Source: Pyrocephalus nanus
Taxonomy: Eukaryota > Chordata > Aves > Passeriformes > Tyrannidae
Direction of reading: 5' to 3'
DNA length: 64,000 nucleotides
Assembly: GCA_038380795.1 (NCBI GenBank)
Contig: CM076262.1
Coordinates: 72,746,629-72,810,628 of the forward strand
The notes under the pieces are model-generated. The model was not told the origin of the DNA. It searched no databases and saw only the letters and a program-made list of their open reading frames with translations. Shown here in pieces: positions 34,921 to 46,690 of the stretch. The stretch's first letter is position 1. Each line of letters opens with the position of its first letter. Both the position numbers and the translations under genes were made by a program.

Positions 34921-36343
34921 AGTACTCTCTCTTTTTCTCAGGAGAAACTGCGGAAATATCAGACATCTTGAACAGAAAATTTTTCCACTTAAAAAAAAAA
35001 TAAATAAAAGAAATCATCATTTTCTGTTTAAAAGGATGAACCATTTTTCTGTATAAGAAGGCAAAGGAAAAAAAAAAAAAAAAAAAGAAAAAATTTACTG
35101 TACAACCCCCTATCCACAATAAGTAAAACTGTCTTTTGCAAGATTGACTCCCCACTTCATAGTTTGGAACTGCAGCAAAATCAGAGCTACCCTCTGTGGA
35201 TGTGTGAGCTTCCCTTTTATGGACAAGAAATGTGTTTTCTCCATTCTCAGTTTGTCACAGTATGAGTTCACCTAAATCTAGACTGTTGCTTGCAGCAATG
35301 TTTTGCTTTGGGGGGGAAAAAAAAATCTAAGATGTTCAGTTACCATACAATTACTGTCATACCTAAATAAATACTAACTTAATGTAGATGGATCTCAGAG
35401 CCCAGGCCGTGCTGCATAAAAAAAATTGCAGAGCAATTTAGCCTTCCCTCACAAAATTATTTGCTTTTAAAACCAGTGAAAATATTATTAAACAGATGTC
35501 ATTCAGCAGATTTCTTGCAGCACTCAGGAGAGCAAACCCACATGCAGCATGACACACAAATCCATAGGATGGTGAGCAAAGCTCTGACAATGCTGGGCTC
35601 AAAGGCTGAAAGCATTATTCATGCCAACATGCAGCTGCATGCAATCACTGCTCTGTTTAGTCTCAAAACTAAGTGGCACTAGCAAAATACACAAGTTGGA
35701 GCAGGTGATGAGGTGGGAAAAGTAAGACTGGAGTTCCTGCAGGCTCTCTTTAATGTCACGCTGCACGCAAAAAGGAAGAGCTGGGGACCTCGGAGTTGGA
35801 ACGGTTCAAATAAGCTATTTTTCTTGTCCGTGGGGGAACCCCATTAATGGGAAAAATGCCTAGAAGTATTTTGCTGAACTTCATGTGAAATGTGTTGTGG
35901 ATTTGGTGGGAAAGATGTTAACCTACTCTGAAGTTGGACTTGTAGTTTGATTTACGCTTGGCAAATTATTCGCTGCAAAAGTAAAAATGTCCCAGAAAAA
36001 AAAAAAAAAAAAACCACCTTCATCCTTTTTCTGGGTGCAAAATTTTGACAGGAAACACAAACACTTGGTGAGGTTACTGCAAGACAATTCACCAAGAAGG
36101 TTCATCAGTGGTGTTCAGAAATTCCAGGACTAGAAGCTGTCAGTCTGCCCACAAAGTCCAGCACCTCGGAACACAAGACACTGTTCTAGATGGGAAAAAT
36201 GGACATCACTAGGCAACTGCAGCTGGTTTACAGCCTTGGCTCTAATGTGGTCAGAAGACACCTTAGAAGTATATTGGTTTGCAGCTCTAGGGAGAATTGG
36301 TTTTGATAAATGGCCCTTTGCCCAAAATGGAACATTGTGCCTG

Positions 36344-36344
<1 letters not shown>

Positions 36345-36379
<35 letters not shown>
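36345..36379. repeat. Poly-T tract, about 34 bases
   Basis: A nearly uninterrupted T run, the longest homopolymer in the window. It gives poly-F and poly-K shadow frames. Confidence 0.97.
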
Positions 36380-36774
36380 GTATGTGTGTTGTTAAATCCA
36401 CAAAAAGCAGAGGAAAATGTTTCAAAATGTTTTCGTCTTTTCAAAGCAAATCATTCTGATGTTTCTGGACGTGCTTCAGTTGTTACACAACGCAATTCAC
36501 AAAGCAGAGCGAGTGCTTACTCAGAGCAGCCCGGTGAGTAAGTTATCTATAGAGGAGACTTGGATTAAAGATTTCAACACAGGTATCCTTTCTGACTTAA
36601 GTTCCAGGCTCCTGGGGCACACACAGGCTTATATGGGTCTCAGAAGAAATTCTTTCTCTGGCCTTTTGAAGGGTGGTATAAAAATCTCCCATGTATTTAG
36701 CCCTTCACGTGACTTCTTCTGTTCTTTCATTCATTTCTTTTTTCTTAAATTCAAACTATGCACTTCAGGTAGAG

Positions 36775-37480
36775 AGGGAGATTTCGTTCAAGCCAAACTT
36801 TTCCTAGTCAGCTGGTATCAGACAGCATCCAAAGATTTACTGAAATCTGAAAAGATCACATCAGCTGGCTGCCCTTGATCAGCCAGGTGGGTCACCTTGT
36901 CCTAAAAGGGAATCAGGTTTGGTCTGCAGGACTTTCCCCTGGTGAAGCTGTGCTGGCTGTGACCAGTGACTGCATTCTCTTTCAGGTGTTTTTCAATACT
37001 TCCCAGAGCAATCCTCTCCACAACTTCACCAGGCACTGAAATGAGACTGACAGGCCTGGAGTTTACAGGGTCCCAATTCTTGCAGTTTTTGAAAATCAGG
37101 GCAATGTTTACCAGCTTCCAGTCAGCTGGGACCTCTCTGGATTCCCAAGGCTGATCAAAAATCATCAAGAGAGGTTTTGCAATGACATCAGCAACTCTTT
37201 CAGGATTCTTGGATAAATCCCACCAGGCCCCACAGATTTTTAGGGATCCAGCTGGAGCAGCAGACCCCACACAGTTTCAGGGTGGACTGGGAGTTGATCA
37301 TTCTGGCAGTCGTGGTCCTCCAGCTCAGGGCACTGAGACACACTTGGTCTGTCATCCATATTGAAGACAGAGGCAAAAAAATCATTAAACCCCTCTGCCT
37401 TGTCTGTGAGGTGACCATGTTTGAAAAGAGACCAGTGCTGGTGGACTCCAGCACTTGCAAAAACCTTTTCCCGGGGGCAT
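36775..37480 (-). mobile_element. CR1 LINE, degenerate ORF2 reverse-transcriptase fragment
   Basis: Minus-strand translation gives, in CR1 ORF2 order: FNDFFASVFNMDDRPS, PELEDHDCQNDQLPVHPETV, KSVGPGGIYPRILKEL, ADVIAKPLLMIFDQPWES, EVPADWKLVNIALIFKN, SRPVSLISVPGEVVERI, GHSQHSFTRGKSC and DKVTHLADQG. These correspond to the N-terminal half of the reverse transcriptase, before the catalytic YxDD box, which is absent. A stop interrupts the frame after QLDP, a one-base frameshift lies near 37195, and a stop replaces a conserved tyrosine codon at about 36902. It is a dead copy. The 5' limit is uncertain; related sequence may continue to about 37550. Confidence 0.92.
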
Positions 37481-37650
37481 TACTTACTAAATTCCTGAGC
37501 AGCCTGAGGTCTGCTACCTGGCATGATTTGTGTAAGTCATCTTGAAGCATTTGCCACTTCCTAAAAAATTTAAGAGCAGCTTCTGTTCTTCAGACCAAGC
37601 AACCAGTGATCATTTGTGGTGGCTGACAGCTTTTTCAGGCTTTTACCAAA

Positions 37651-37671
37651 GTGTAATTAATTTAATTACAC
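37651..37671. promoter_or_regulatory. 21-bp palindrome with paired TAATTA sites
   Basis: GTGTAATTAA, one central T, then TTAATTACAC: a perfect inverted repeat containing two TAATTA homeodomain core sites, with a third (TGTAATTAA) a few bases on. Homeodomain dimers commonly bind such sequences, but binding here is only inferred. It lies about 4 kb upstream of the NTF3 coding exon and just beyond the degenerate CR1 fragment. Confidence 0.4.
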
Positions 37672-38682
37672 GACTGTAATTAAACTCACAGCTTTCTAAG
37701 CACTGCTTTCCCGAACTCTCAAGCAGTGGAATGCCCTGTTGATTCCCTCTTCCTAATAACCTTGCTGAGAAGAAATGCAGCCCTTCTCCTTTGTGGAAAA
37801 GGTACAGAACAAGAAGAGTATCACTGCATTCTCAGTGCTCAAAAAGATGGGAACATGAAATAATTACACATGAAAATGTGCACTGTATTTCAGAATAGTA
37901 ATCGACTATTTGCACAACATGTGGCTGCAGAAGGATTTACTGAGGTAGATTGCTGCAGAGTGCTGAATGTCCCTAAAGACACTGTGACCCTGCTGAACAT
38001 TTCCACTTCTCAGGATACGGAAATTTCAACACATACGGATCGAAGCTGAAGCTTTCACAAGAGCCAGACCCTCTAAAAAGCCGAAGAATTCAGAGACAAA
38101 ATCAAGTGGGACTGAGTTATGGCAGCCCTGGGCGTTAACCCTCCCATCCTGAGTGCCAACCAAACTGTAGTTAGAGTGAGGGAATTTGAAACTAAAGCAT
38201 TCCCCTTGCAGATGGGCAGGGGAGAGGGGCTGCACGCTCCAACTGGGGGAGCCCACCAAAGTTTCTTAATTTCTGCAGCAGGTCACTTGCCTTTCAGCAT
38301 GCTTTACTCAAGGCCATTTTCAAAAAAAAGACACATCTGAGCACTAAGCCCAGACAGCCCCCAGTGACTGGTGTATACCTAATCTCTCGTGGAGATGGAG
38401 CTCAGCCTTCTGAGTCACTGACATTTCCTTTTCCTCTTTAAATGACCGGCAGAGCAAAACCCAGCAGGACAGCTGTTCACTCCAGCATGACAAACTCATC
38501 TGCACTTTGAACCAATGCACAATGCTGTTTGTGATTATCATTATGACCACGACCCTGCTAGTCAACGAGGAAAGCTTTCCCGACTGGTGACATCTTCCTG
38601 AGGGACACTTTTGGGGTAATGCTTCCTCTGCAGGGAGCAATCTGCTCTTGGAGCAGTTAAATGAGCTGTGCAGAGTCACAGC

Positions 38683-39010
38683 AACATCCAGTGCCTGAAG
38701 GGACCCCACAAGAAAGATGGGGAGAGGCTTTCCAAGAGCCTGGAGTGACAGGACATGGGGAATGGCTTCAAACTGACAGAGAGCAGGGTTAGATTGGATA
38801 TCAGGGAGAAATCCTTCCCTGGGAGGGTGGGCAGGCCCTGGCACAGGTTGCCCAGAGAAGCTGTGGCTGCCCCATCCCTGGCAGTGTCCCAGGCCAGGTT
38901 GGATGGGGCTCGGAGCAACCTGGGCTGGTGGAAGGTGTCCCTGCTCATGGCAGAGGGTTGGAATGAGAAGATCTTTAAGGTCCCTTCCAACCCAAACCAT
39001 TCTATTAGTC
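38683..39010 (+). mobile_element. CR1 LINE, ~0.33-kb 3' portion
   Basis: The plus strand runs from gtgcctgaagggaccccaca through ggagtgacaggacatgggga, ggttagattggatatcaggg, tgggcaggccctggcacagg and gtgtccctgctcatggcaga to tcccttccaacccaaaccat and a degraded tail (tctattagtc). It is the best full-order reference copy in the window for the common subfamily's last 0.3 kb. Confidence 0.94.
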
Positions 39011-41304
39011 TCACATCACTGATATTTGAACAGTCCATAAACATTTATCTTGGTTAATACTGACAAAGAAGGAGGGATGCCATTGTTCCTATTTTAAAAG
39101 GGCATAAAGTGGAATACACAGGAGTCACATGATATTTACAAAGTCAACCAGGTTTGGGTTTTCATGTTGCATTGGCTGGTCAGGGAAGTCCACCTGTAAT
39201 CCTGTACGGAAGTTTGGTTGATCAATGACAAGAATGAAATGCAAGGAAATAAAAAACAGTCATCTTCTTAGTCATGGCAAAGAAATAAAGCTGTGGTTGA
39301 ACAAACAACTTCCACAAAAGCTGAAATATTTCTACATATCATTCACTATGGAGCTCTGAAAACTGCCTATTATAAAGAGAAATCTAAAGATCATATCCTT
39401 ATCTAAATCAATAGATTGAGTTGACTAGACCTGTGCTAATTTTACAAAAAGCAGAAGATTTGCCCAGATCTTTGCACTTGCATTCCCCCACCCACCGCCT
39501 GAAATAATTTGCAAACAGAAGAATAGAAAGCTCCATAACTAAATCATGGCAGTGGATAATTTAAGCTGATATACTGTGTGTTAGTTAATATTTTCATTGC
39601 TCTTCGTTAATAGCAGCAGGGCCAAGCAGCAGACAACTTAAATTTGCAGCTGAATTTGCAGCTGAATTTGGAGGGAATGCAAACACCAGTAAGCAAAGAG
39701 AGATACAATCTCTGCTGGGGAGATGGAGGCATAAAATATTGGCAGAAAATTGCAAAATGAAAGTCAAAGCAGAAATTAAAAGCTAGTGTGCTGTGGGAAT
39801 GCTGGTACTGAACAGTGATATACAGAGGGGAAAAGAAACTTAGAAAGGAGCAATACCTGATCAGAGCCAGGAATGAACTAAAACTTTGGAAAGGCACAGT
39901 GTTTAACAAAAAGGCAAAAAATGGGGCATTCCTTTGCAGAGCTAAAAGGGAATTGCCACTTCTTGTAGCACCAGGGTAAACTCGGGAAAGCTGCTTGAAA
40001 GGTGGATGGTATTGTCATGGAAAAGGAAAATCAGGAGAGAGAACATCTGAAATGACTGAAAGGGTTGGAAAACTGACCTTTGAGGAAATTGCCTTGAAGG
40101 TGCAAGGCTTTGCTATGAACTGACAGAAAACAAAACAAAACAAACCGAACAAACAAAAAGAGTAAAGATCTGGAAAGCATGAGCATTGGTGAAAGAGAAC
40201 ACTCACTCTGGGGTGGGGCAAAAGAGTGCAATCAGGAAAACTGGGATTAAGCTAAGGAAAGGGAAGCTGGGCTGGTCATCAAAAGCAGTTTTCCAGCCCT
40301 CCAAGATGTTTGTAACAAACCCAAAGCCACACCAAAGAGGCCTGGTTTCATGTTTCGTCCCAGCCCCGAAACTCCATCTAAGTCTTTTTTTGAAACAGTT
40401 TGAAGATCCATTAACCTTTCAAGTCAACCTGGACCCACTTTGGCTCAACCAGGGCTGGTTAATTGTTTTGTATTAAAATCAAGCCATTGAGGGCTTAAGT
40501 TCTCCGTAATTAAAGTTGAGAGCAATCCTCCAGATGAAACTCACTTCTTTCACCTCTCCACAATCCTGGGGGGTAACAGATTGTCCTCACTGTTCTATTT
40601 ATAAATGCCAGAGGTGTTTTGGTTTTTTTCTGTTTTGGTAGCAGGATGGGAAAGGGCAGCATCTCTCAGATGATCAGAATTTTGTCCCTCTCCTTAGCCT
40701 ATGAAAGGCCAGCCTCCTGGAGACCCTGTGATGTTGGATGGTCTGGAATGTTTTTGCATTTATATTCCCACTAGCCAATTCATTTTGTTGGTAAAAAAAA
40801 ATACAGAAAAAAAAAATAGAGACTTTTAAGCCGCTATTTGTTAGTTTTTCTGATGTTAGGAATCTCAAAGGGACAACTTAAAATTTCAATTTCAATGTAT
40901 CATTGTTTTGCAAGATTTTGCATGGAGAGCAAAAGGTTTCTATTTCGTTTTGGTTCAGAAGCTGAAAACTTCCATCTTTTTTAATACCTTCAATTTCTGT
41001 TTTCATTTATGAGGTAAGGAAAAGGTAAGGGTGAAGTCAGGCAAGCAAATAGAAAAAAGGAGTACAATGTCAAAAATGTTTTAGTCTCATGACAAAAACT
41101 CTTGCCCACCTAATCCCAGTTTATGGGTACAGTCAGGACTCCCACCCTTGAGGAAACAGAAATACTGTAATAGGGAGTGCTAGTTAGAAATGAAATAAGC
41201 TTTTGTTCAATTAGAATTAAAATAGATCCTGACCAAAAAAAAAAAAAAAAAAAATTTGGTTAGCTCTGCTGGGACCCTTGAATACAAATGTTTGCATTGA
41301 GAGT

Positions 41305-41690
41305 ATGGAATCACAGAATCATTTAGGTTGGAAGAGACATCCAAGATCGTGGAGTCCAGCCTGGACTGATCACCACCTTGTCAACTAAACCAGAGCACTG
41401 AGTGCCTCATCCAGTTGTTTCTTGGACATCTCCAGGGATGGGGACTCCACCACCTCCCTGGGCAGCCCCTTCCAATGCCTGACCACCCTTTCAGTGAAGA
41501 AATTCTTCCTCACGTCCAACCTGAACCTCCCCTGGAAGAATTTGAGGCCATTTCCTCTCGCCCTGTCCCTTGTTCCCCGGGAGGAAAGTCCAACCCCCAC
41601 CTGGTTACAACCTCCCGTCAGGACAGGACTGGGACACGAGGGGCTCTGTGGGGAGGACACGCTCCATTTCATCCCAGAACTGCACCTGTG
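41305..41690 (-). mobile_element. CR1 LINE, ~0.38-kb 3' portion
   Basis: The segment starts tggaatcacagaatcattta, then ggttggaagagacatccaag, ctccagggatggggactcca, gggcagccccttccaatgcc, agaaattcttcctcacgtcc and ccatttcctctcgccctgtc. On the minus strand it encodes the familiar CR1-derived string [24 protein letters not shown]. An open frame of 239 codons (41385-42104, minus) fuses this repeat to unrelated upstream sequence and is not taken as a gene. The left edge is clear; the right edge is approximate. Confidence 0.9.
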
Positions 41691-43482
41691 TTTGCTTTTC
41701 CAAAGCCCTTGGCTCCGGGTTTCCCTGAAGCCACACAGAAACACATCCACGGCCACCTCGTGAATCACGGTCTGCCTCTCCCTGTTCCTCAAAGGTTCAT
41801 GAACCCCCCCAAATAAAAAAAAAGTTATTCTTGCAGGTGACGCAGCGTTCTCAGGCACAGGACCCCAGGTCTGATCCAAAAATGTTAAAACCACCCACAG
41901 GAACTCACTGAATTCAAGCACGACTGGGACAAAGCTTTTTGCACAGTCAGGGGTGGGGAGGGAATGACGATGTGAACACACACAGTTGGTGTTTGATCCC
42001 TGTTTTATCATACATGCAGCAAGAAACTCAATTGTTTGCGTCAGGACCACATGAGAAATCGGAATTGCTGTGTATAATTGGCATCTTTTCCGTGCCCTTT
42101 GCACAGGTGCAGTAGCTTGCTCACAACCTACTTAAAATTAGGTTTTTGAAGTCGTTCTCAGAGAAAAGGGAGCCTTGTATCTCTGATAAAATACAGGTAA
42201 GTGCTTCCTTGCAAAAGATGTTAAGACTTTAAAGAAGGGCTTGTATAAGAAAAAGCTTTTCTATTCTGGCCAGCTAAGTAAGCTGGCTAAGAGGAGAGAT
42301 CACCTCCACCAAAAACTCTTCTCACTCTCCCAGAAATGCTCTCAGCTGCACAGTGAGACCCCCAAATCCTTCTTACAAACACAATGTGTGCCCATGAAAG
42401 GCTTGTGCTTTTTCCCCACTGTGTCTGAATCTTTCAAAAAGCCACTGCCCATTCAGAGAAAAAAAAGTCATTCTGCTAATTGGCATTACTTTATAGCAAA
42501 TTGTTTACATGTAGGCCTGTCCTGAGGGTAAAGACTGTTCTGGTAAATCTGGCTACTCTGCATTTTTTTTTTCCTTGTAAAAATCAGCCTGAAGTGGAAC
42601 TTTGCTTGTGAGTTCCCTTGTTCATCAATGTGCATGTGGATAAAATTTCCAGTGTGCAGTTCTCCTCGAGACATGGAAGTTTTCCAGTTGTAACTCTCAG
42701 TTAACACTTTGCTGTGAGTTTGACTATATTTAGGGGTTAATGCTCGAGGGGTGGAGAGATTATCCTGGTCCCAGGCTAGCAGTGTGTGATTTTTAAATTT
42801 GTGAGTTGCCCTTCTGCAGCGTGGATTGCTCACACGTTCTGCTCATGGTTTTGAATGCTCTGCTAAATTGCACCCAAAATCTGATGATTTGCAGACAAAT
42901 TAGGGTCTCTAGAAGAATTTCTGAAGTCAAAGAATGATCTCTGTGTTGTCCTACTGTGCTAATGCAAGCTCTGCCCCTCTGCCAGGCCCAAAGCTCATCA
43001 GAAATCCGCCTTGGGTTTTGCTTTATCCTTATCTTTCAACCCAGATGCCATTTTCCTGTTGAGACACAATGCCTTCCCCCTCCCCCTTGCCAAAAATCTT
43101 TGAAAGGGCAGTTTTAGAACTGGGAGGGCTTTATAACACATGTTTTCTCTCACCAAGCATATGATCTCCAGATATTTCCTAGAAAAGCAAGGTTTTGACT
43201 GGGCATGTGAGGGAGGCAAATGAGATGCACAGCAGCTGGCCTTGCTCCTCCTCACACAGACAGCAACTCGTATGTCTTTTTAGAAAATTTTTTCTTACTG
43301 GAGAAATTCTGGTTATGAAAAAAAAAATTATAGAAGGGCAGGATTAAAGTAACTCTCAGGGTATGGGAACTAGGAATGGAAACTAATTTTTTTAGCACAC
43401 TTTTGTTCACCTCTTGTTGTACCCACACTCAGCTCACATCATGAAAGAACTCTCCTCCCATCTAACCACCACAAAATTCAGA

Positions 43483-43560
43483 GGATCACAGAGTCACAGA
43501 GTGGTTTGGGTAAGAGGGGGCCTTAAAGATCATTTAGTTCAACCCCCTTGCTTAACAGAG
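43483..43560 (-). mobile_element. CR1 LINE, short 3'-end fragment
   Basis: The text ggatcacagagtcacagagt, ggtttgggtaagaggggg and ccttaaagatcatttagttc is a diverged inverted CR1 3' end. Confidence 0.8.
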
Positions 43561-44696
43561 GGTAAGAAGAGGCTGCTGGTAGCCTTGCTGCAGGCATAGC
43601 AGCTTATCTTCAATAACCAAAAGTGCTTTTGCTGTTGTTTTACAGGTTAGAAACCAAAGCCCAGGCAGGCTGTGTGACTTTTCCCAGATTATGGGAGGCC
43701 AAGGTCACGTGGGAAGACAGCTGGAGAGTGGGCATTTTCAGACCTTCCTCTCGTGAGGTCTAGGCTGTGGTTGGTTCTACACCCTGGACTAACCTCTTCC
43801 TTCAGGTTCTTCCCTAAACTCTTCTGGACCAAAGTCCATGGAGTCAGCTGGCCAAAACCAAAAGGAATTCCATGCAATATTTCTTCCTATTGAAGTAGTA
43901 AGGAAGGGAAACAGTTCTTACTCTAGCAAAGTCAGAAGTGACTGGGAAGCCAGCAAAGGGAGGAAAAAGGATGTGGAAAACATTGCCAGAGGTGTCCATG
44001 GCTGGCTCATGCAGAAGATCTCAGGTGCCTTGAGGAATTAAGAATATTTGGAATGAGCTTTTAAAAAGGATCAGGCCAATGTAAATGGGCTGTAACAGTT
44101 CAGTAGTTTTCCCCAGGAACCGACAAAACAATCAAGGGAGGGATTTTTAATTCTGCACTTAGGAAAACGCCTGGTCCTAGACTTCAATTTGCACAGTAGA
44201 AATCCCTGATTAAAAAGGAGCCAAAGGCTGTTGTGCTTCAGGAAGTGGGAGAATTAGGGATGCTTGCTTTGGACGCTGGTGTAACTTTACAGTGCAGCCT
44301 ACATGAGGGGAGATGCACAGCTGCATCTCCCCAGGAGCAGAGCACAGAGCACACTGTGAGTCAGTCACAGTCCCTCCCTATCTTCCCTCCACCACCACCA
44401 CATGCACTCCCTTTGCTCTGCTGCAAAAGTCAATTACTTCATCCTTAGGATTTTTTATTTCCTTTTTTAATTTTATTTTTTTTTTCACGGAGCAGTTTTC
44501 TCTCCCATGCTCCCAGCCAGCTCCTTTGGCCAGCGAGGAAGCGGAGTGGGGTGAAGCCTGGGCTCTCTGCACTTCTGTCATCTCAGCATCCCCTCTCCAC
44601 CCACTTCCTCTCAGCAGGGAGTATTGGGTGAGCAGTCCCTGCTCCTCTTGCTGCAGGCAGAGCTGTATGAACTTTAACAGTCATGGGAGCAAAGCT

Positions 44697-44750
44697 GGGG
44701 GAGAGGGAGGGAGGGACACTCCTTCCTCATTCCCTCCCTTCCTCCCTCTC
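44697..44750. repeat. Opposed purine and pyrimidine tracts
   Basis: A G/A run (gggggagagggagggaggga) is followed 15 bases later by a C/T run (tccctcccttcctccctctc). The two arms are partly complementary. Confidence 0.8.
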
Positions 44751-46549
44751 ATATTCCTGTCTGAATGCCGGCACTGGCAACCTGTGGTGACTTTAACCCA
44801 GCAAGTGCACTCAGTACAGATTCCCAAGTAAAGACCCGTGGTAAAATGAGACAGGATGTTACCAGGGCTGGAAAACAAGGGGAACATGTTCCCTGAACCC
44901 CGGGAAAGACCAGCCTCTTCCTAACCTGCTCGCAGGCTGTTGCTAGAAAATATGGAAGGGAGCCCATTGCACAAACAAAACAAAGCAATCACATCCTTAG
45001 GAACTTTGGGGAGGCAAACATATGGGGAAGCTCTTTACTCAAGGTGAGAGGTCAGTCAACATCTTGGGACAACTGCATGTAAAGGGGATAGAAAGTTCTC
45101 AGGCCTTTCTGACGGTGAGAATGCAAAGAGCTTTGCAGGAATAAAAGGTTTTTTCAAGGGAAGGCAACTTTTCCTGTGTCTGGCACTGATGGGAAGCTTA
45201 CACACATTCAGGAAATATCTCCTGTGCCTCCCAGGAAAAGGCACCCTCCCCCTGCCCCCCATGCCTCTGTTCTGACCTGTGCTCCCATCATCTCACCCTA
45301 AACCAGCATCTCTGGGTTGGAAACACTTCAATTCTCAGAGACTTCTTCCTTGACCATGGTCATGAAGAGGTCACAAAGATATCTTTCTTGTCAGCACACA
45401 GAAGGGGGGTACAGTTTGTGATCTCAGACTTGCAGTATAGCTCTGATTAGGATATAGGTGAGTGGAAAGCAGAAGAGAACCTGGCAGGTCAAGCCTGGGG
45501 GGATTCAGACCATTTGGACTCAAGTGCATGAGCAGAAATCCTGTTTACAAGCAAAATGCCTTGCTAGAGTTATCTAGAAAAGATAAGACACATATTTTTT
45601 GGGCTGCTAGAAATTAAGGAAAATTACTAAGAACATTTATCCCCATTTTAAACTATTAAATGGTATTATGCTTGGAGGCAGTTGTGTGTATGCAATTCCT
45701 AAAATCAAAGCTGGAGGCCAAATTCTGCTCTTGGTCACGCAGAAAGCAGGCGACTGTGGCCTGAGCTGCATGTAACTGAGGTCATAATCTGGCATTGAGT
45801 CTGAGCTGGCTGGGCTTTCCACTAAGCTAAAATCAGTCCTGGTAATCCAACAGGGAATGGGTCCGGTGTAATTGCTCACTATCAACGTGATTCCAAACAA
45901 ACTGGAGGGATTTAGGAAACAGTGGTGTGTCTTCTGATTAAAATAACTCTGTAGACTTGGGTGGTGCTACTTCAGATTTACCTGGAGAAAATGTGACTGA
46001 GTGTTTGGAAGATCGTTCCATGGCAGATCTCAAACAAAAGTACTTAGAAAGCATACAGAAAAATCTGAACGTGGTAGTAAACCCAACCTATTTTCTTTTT
46101 CTGTTTTCTGTGCCCTATCAACAAGTTGAAACTAAGAACAGCATTTCTCCATATTCTTTCCTTTTCCTTAAATTTAGGAAAAATGCTGAGCCTGCACTGT
46201 GAAGCTTGAAGAGGTCTGTTTTGCTGGTTCAGATGGTCTGCAGCTATGTGAAAAGGAAAAAAAAACAGTACTGCAAGAAAGGGGACTGGTTTGTCTGCAT
46301 TCTAATGAAAGAAATGCCTTAAAATGCAAGTATCACTCCACAAAAACATATAGTAATTTTCCTGCACTCTTCTTAACCTGGCAGTGAAAAAAAGAGAGTT
46401 TTACGCACAGAATAAAGACAATTAAAGATCTCTCAATTGTCCTTTACTTGTTTCCAACTGAAGAGAAATTTTAATACTAAAATAGGATATTAGGTTCAAG
46501 ATTTGAAATTAAAGTTCTGTGTTAACAGAAGGACTGGAAGGACTTTGAC

Positions 46550-46690
46550 ATTTGAGAGCAAGTCCAGAGGAGCCCACCAAGATGATCAGAGGGCTGGAGC
46601 AGTTCTGCTGTGAGGAAAGGCTGAGAGAGCTGGGATTGTTTAGCCTGGAGAAGAGAAGGCTTCAAAATGACCTTATTGCCCCATGACTTG
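46550..46690 (+). mobile_element. CR1 LINE, internal fragment
   Basis: The plus-strand text caagtccagaggagcccacc, aagatgatcagagggctgga, tgtgaggaaaggctgagaga, gctgggattgtttagcctgg and agaagagaaggcttcaaaat is a CR1 interior. Both ends of the element are missing. Confidence 0.88.

Larger units (their letters stand above)
33626..38682. other. Probable NTF3 intron or 5' region, proximal part
   Basis: Upstream of the coding exon. It holds an older CR1 (34.6-34.9 kb), poly-A and poly-T runs, the CR1 reverse-transcriptase fragment and the TAATTA palindrome. Open frames of up to 153 codons (36417-36878, plus) lack any recognisable feature. Confidence 0.6.
39011..46549. other. Probable NTF3 intron or 5' region, no exon recognised
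   Basis: Unique AT-rich sequence between CR1 copies. It holds a short tandem repeat (aatttgcagctg, about 2.5 units) at 39651-39670. Frames of 115-172 codons at 42486-42833 and 44313-44831 show no domain and are taken as chance. Confidence 0.6.

Noticed and set aside
38344..39000. 218-codon minus-strand frame
   Set aside because: About half is the antisense of a CR1 3' end; the same peptide appears at other CR1 copies (1.7, 6.2 and 58.0 kb).
44313..44831. 172-codon plus-strand frame
   Set aside because: It spans T-rich and C/T-rich low-complexity DNA and shows no domain.
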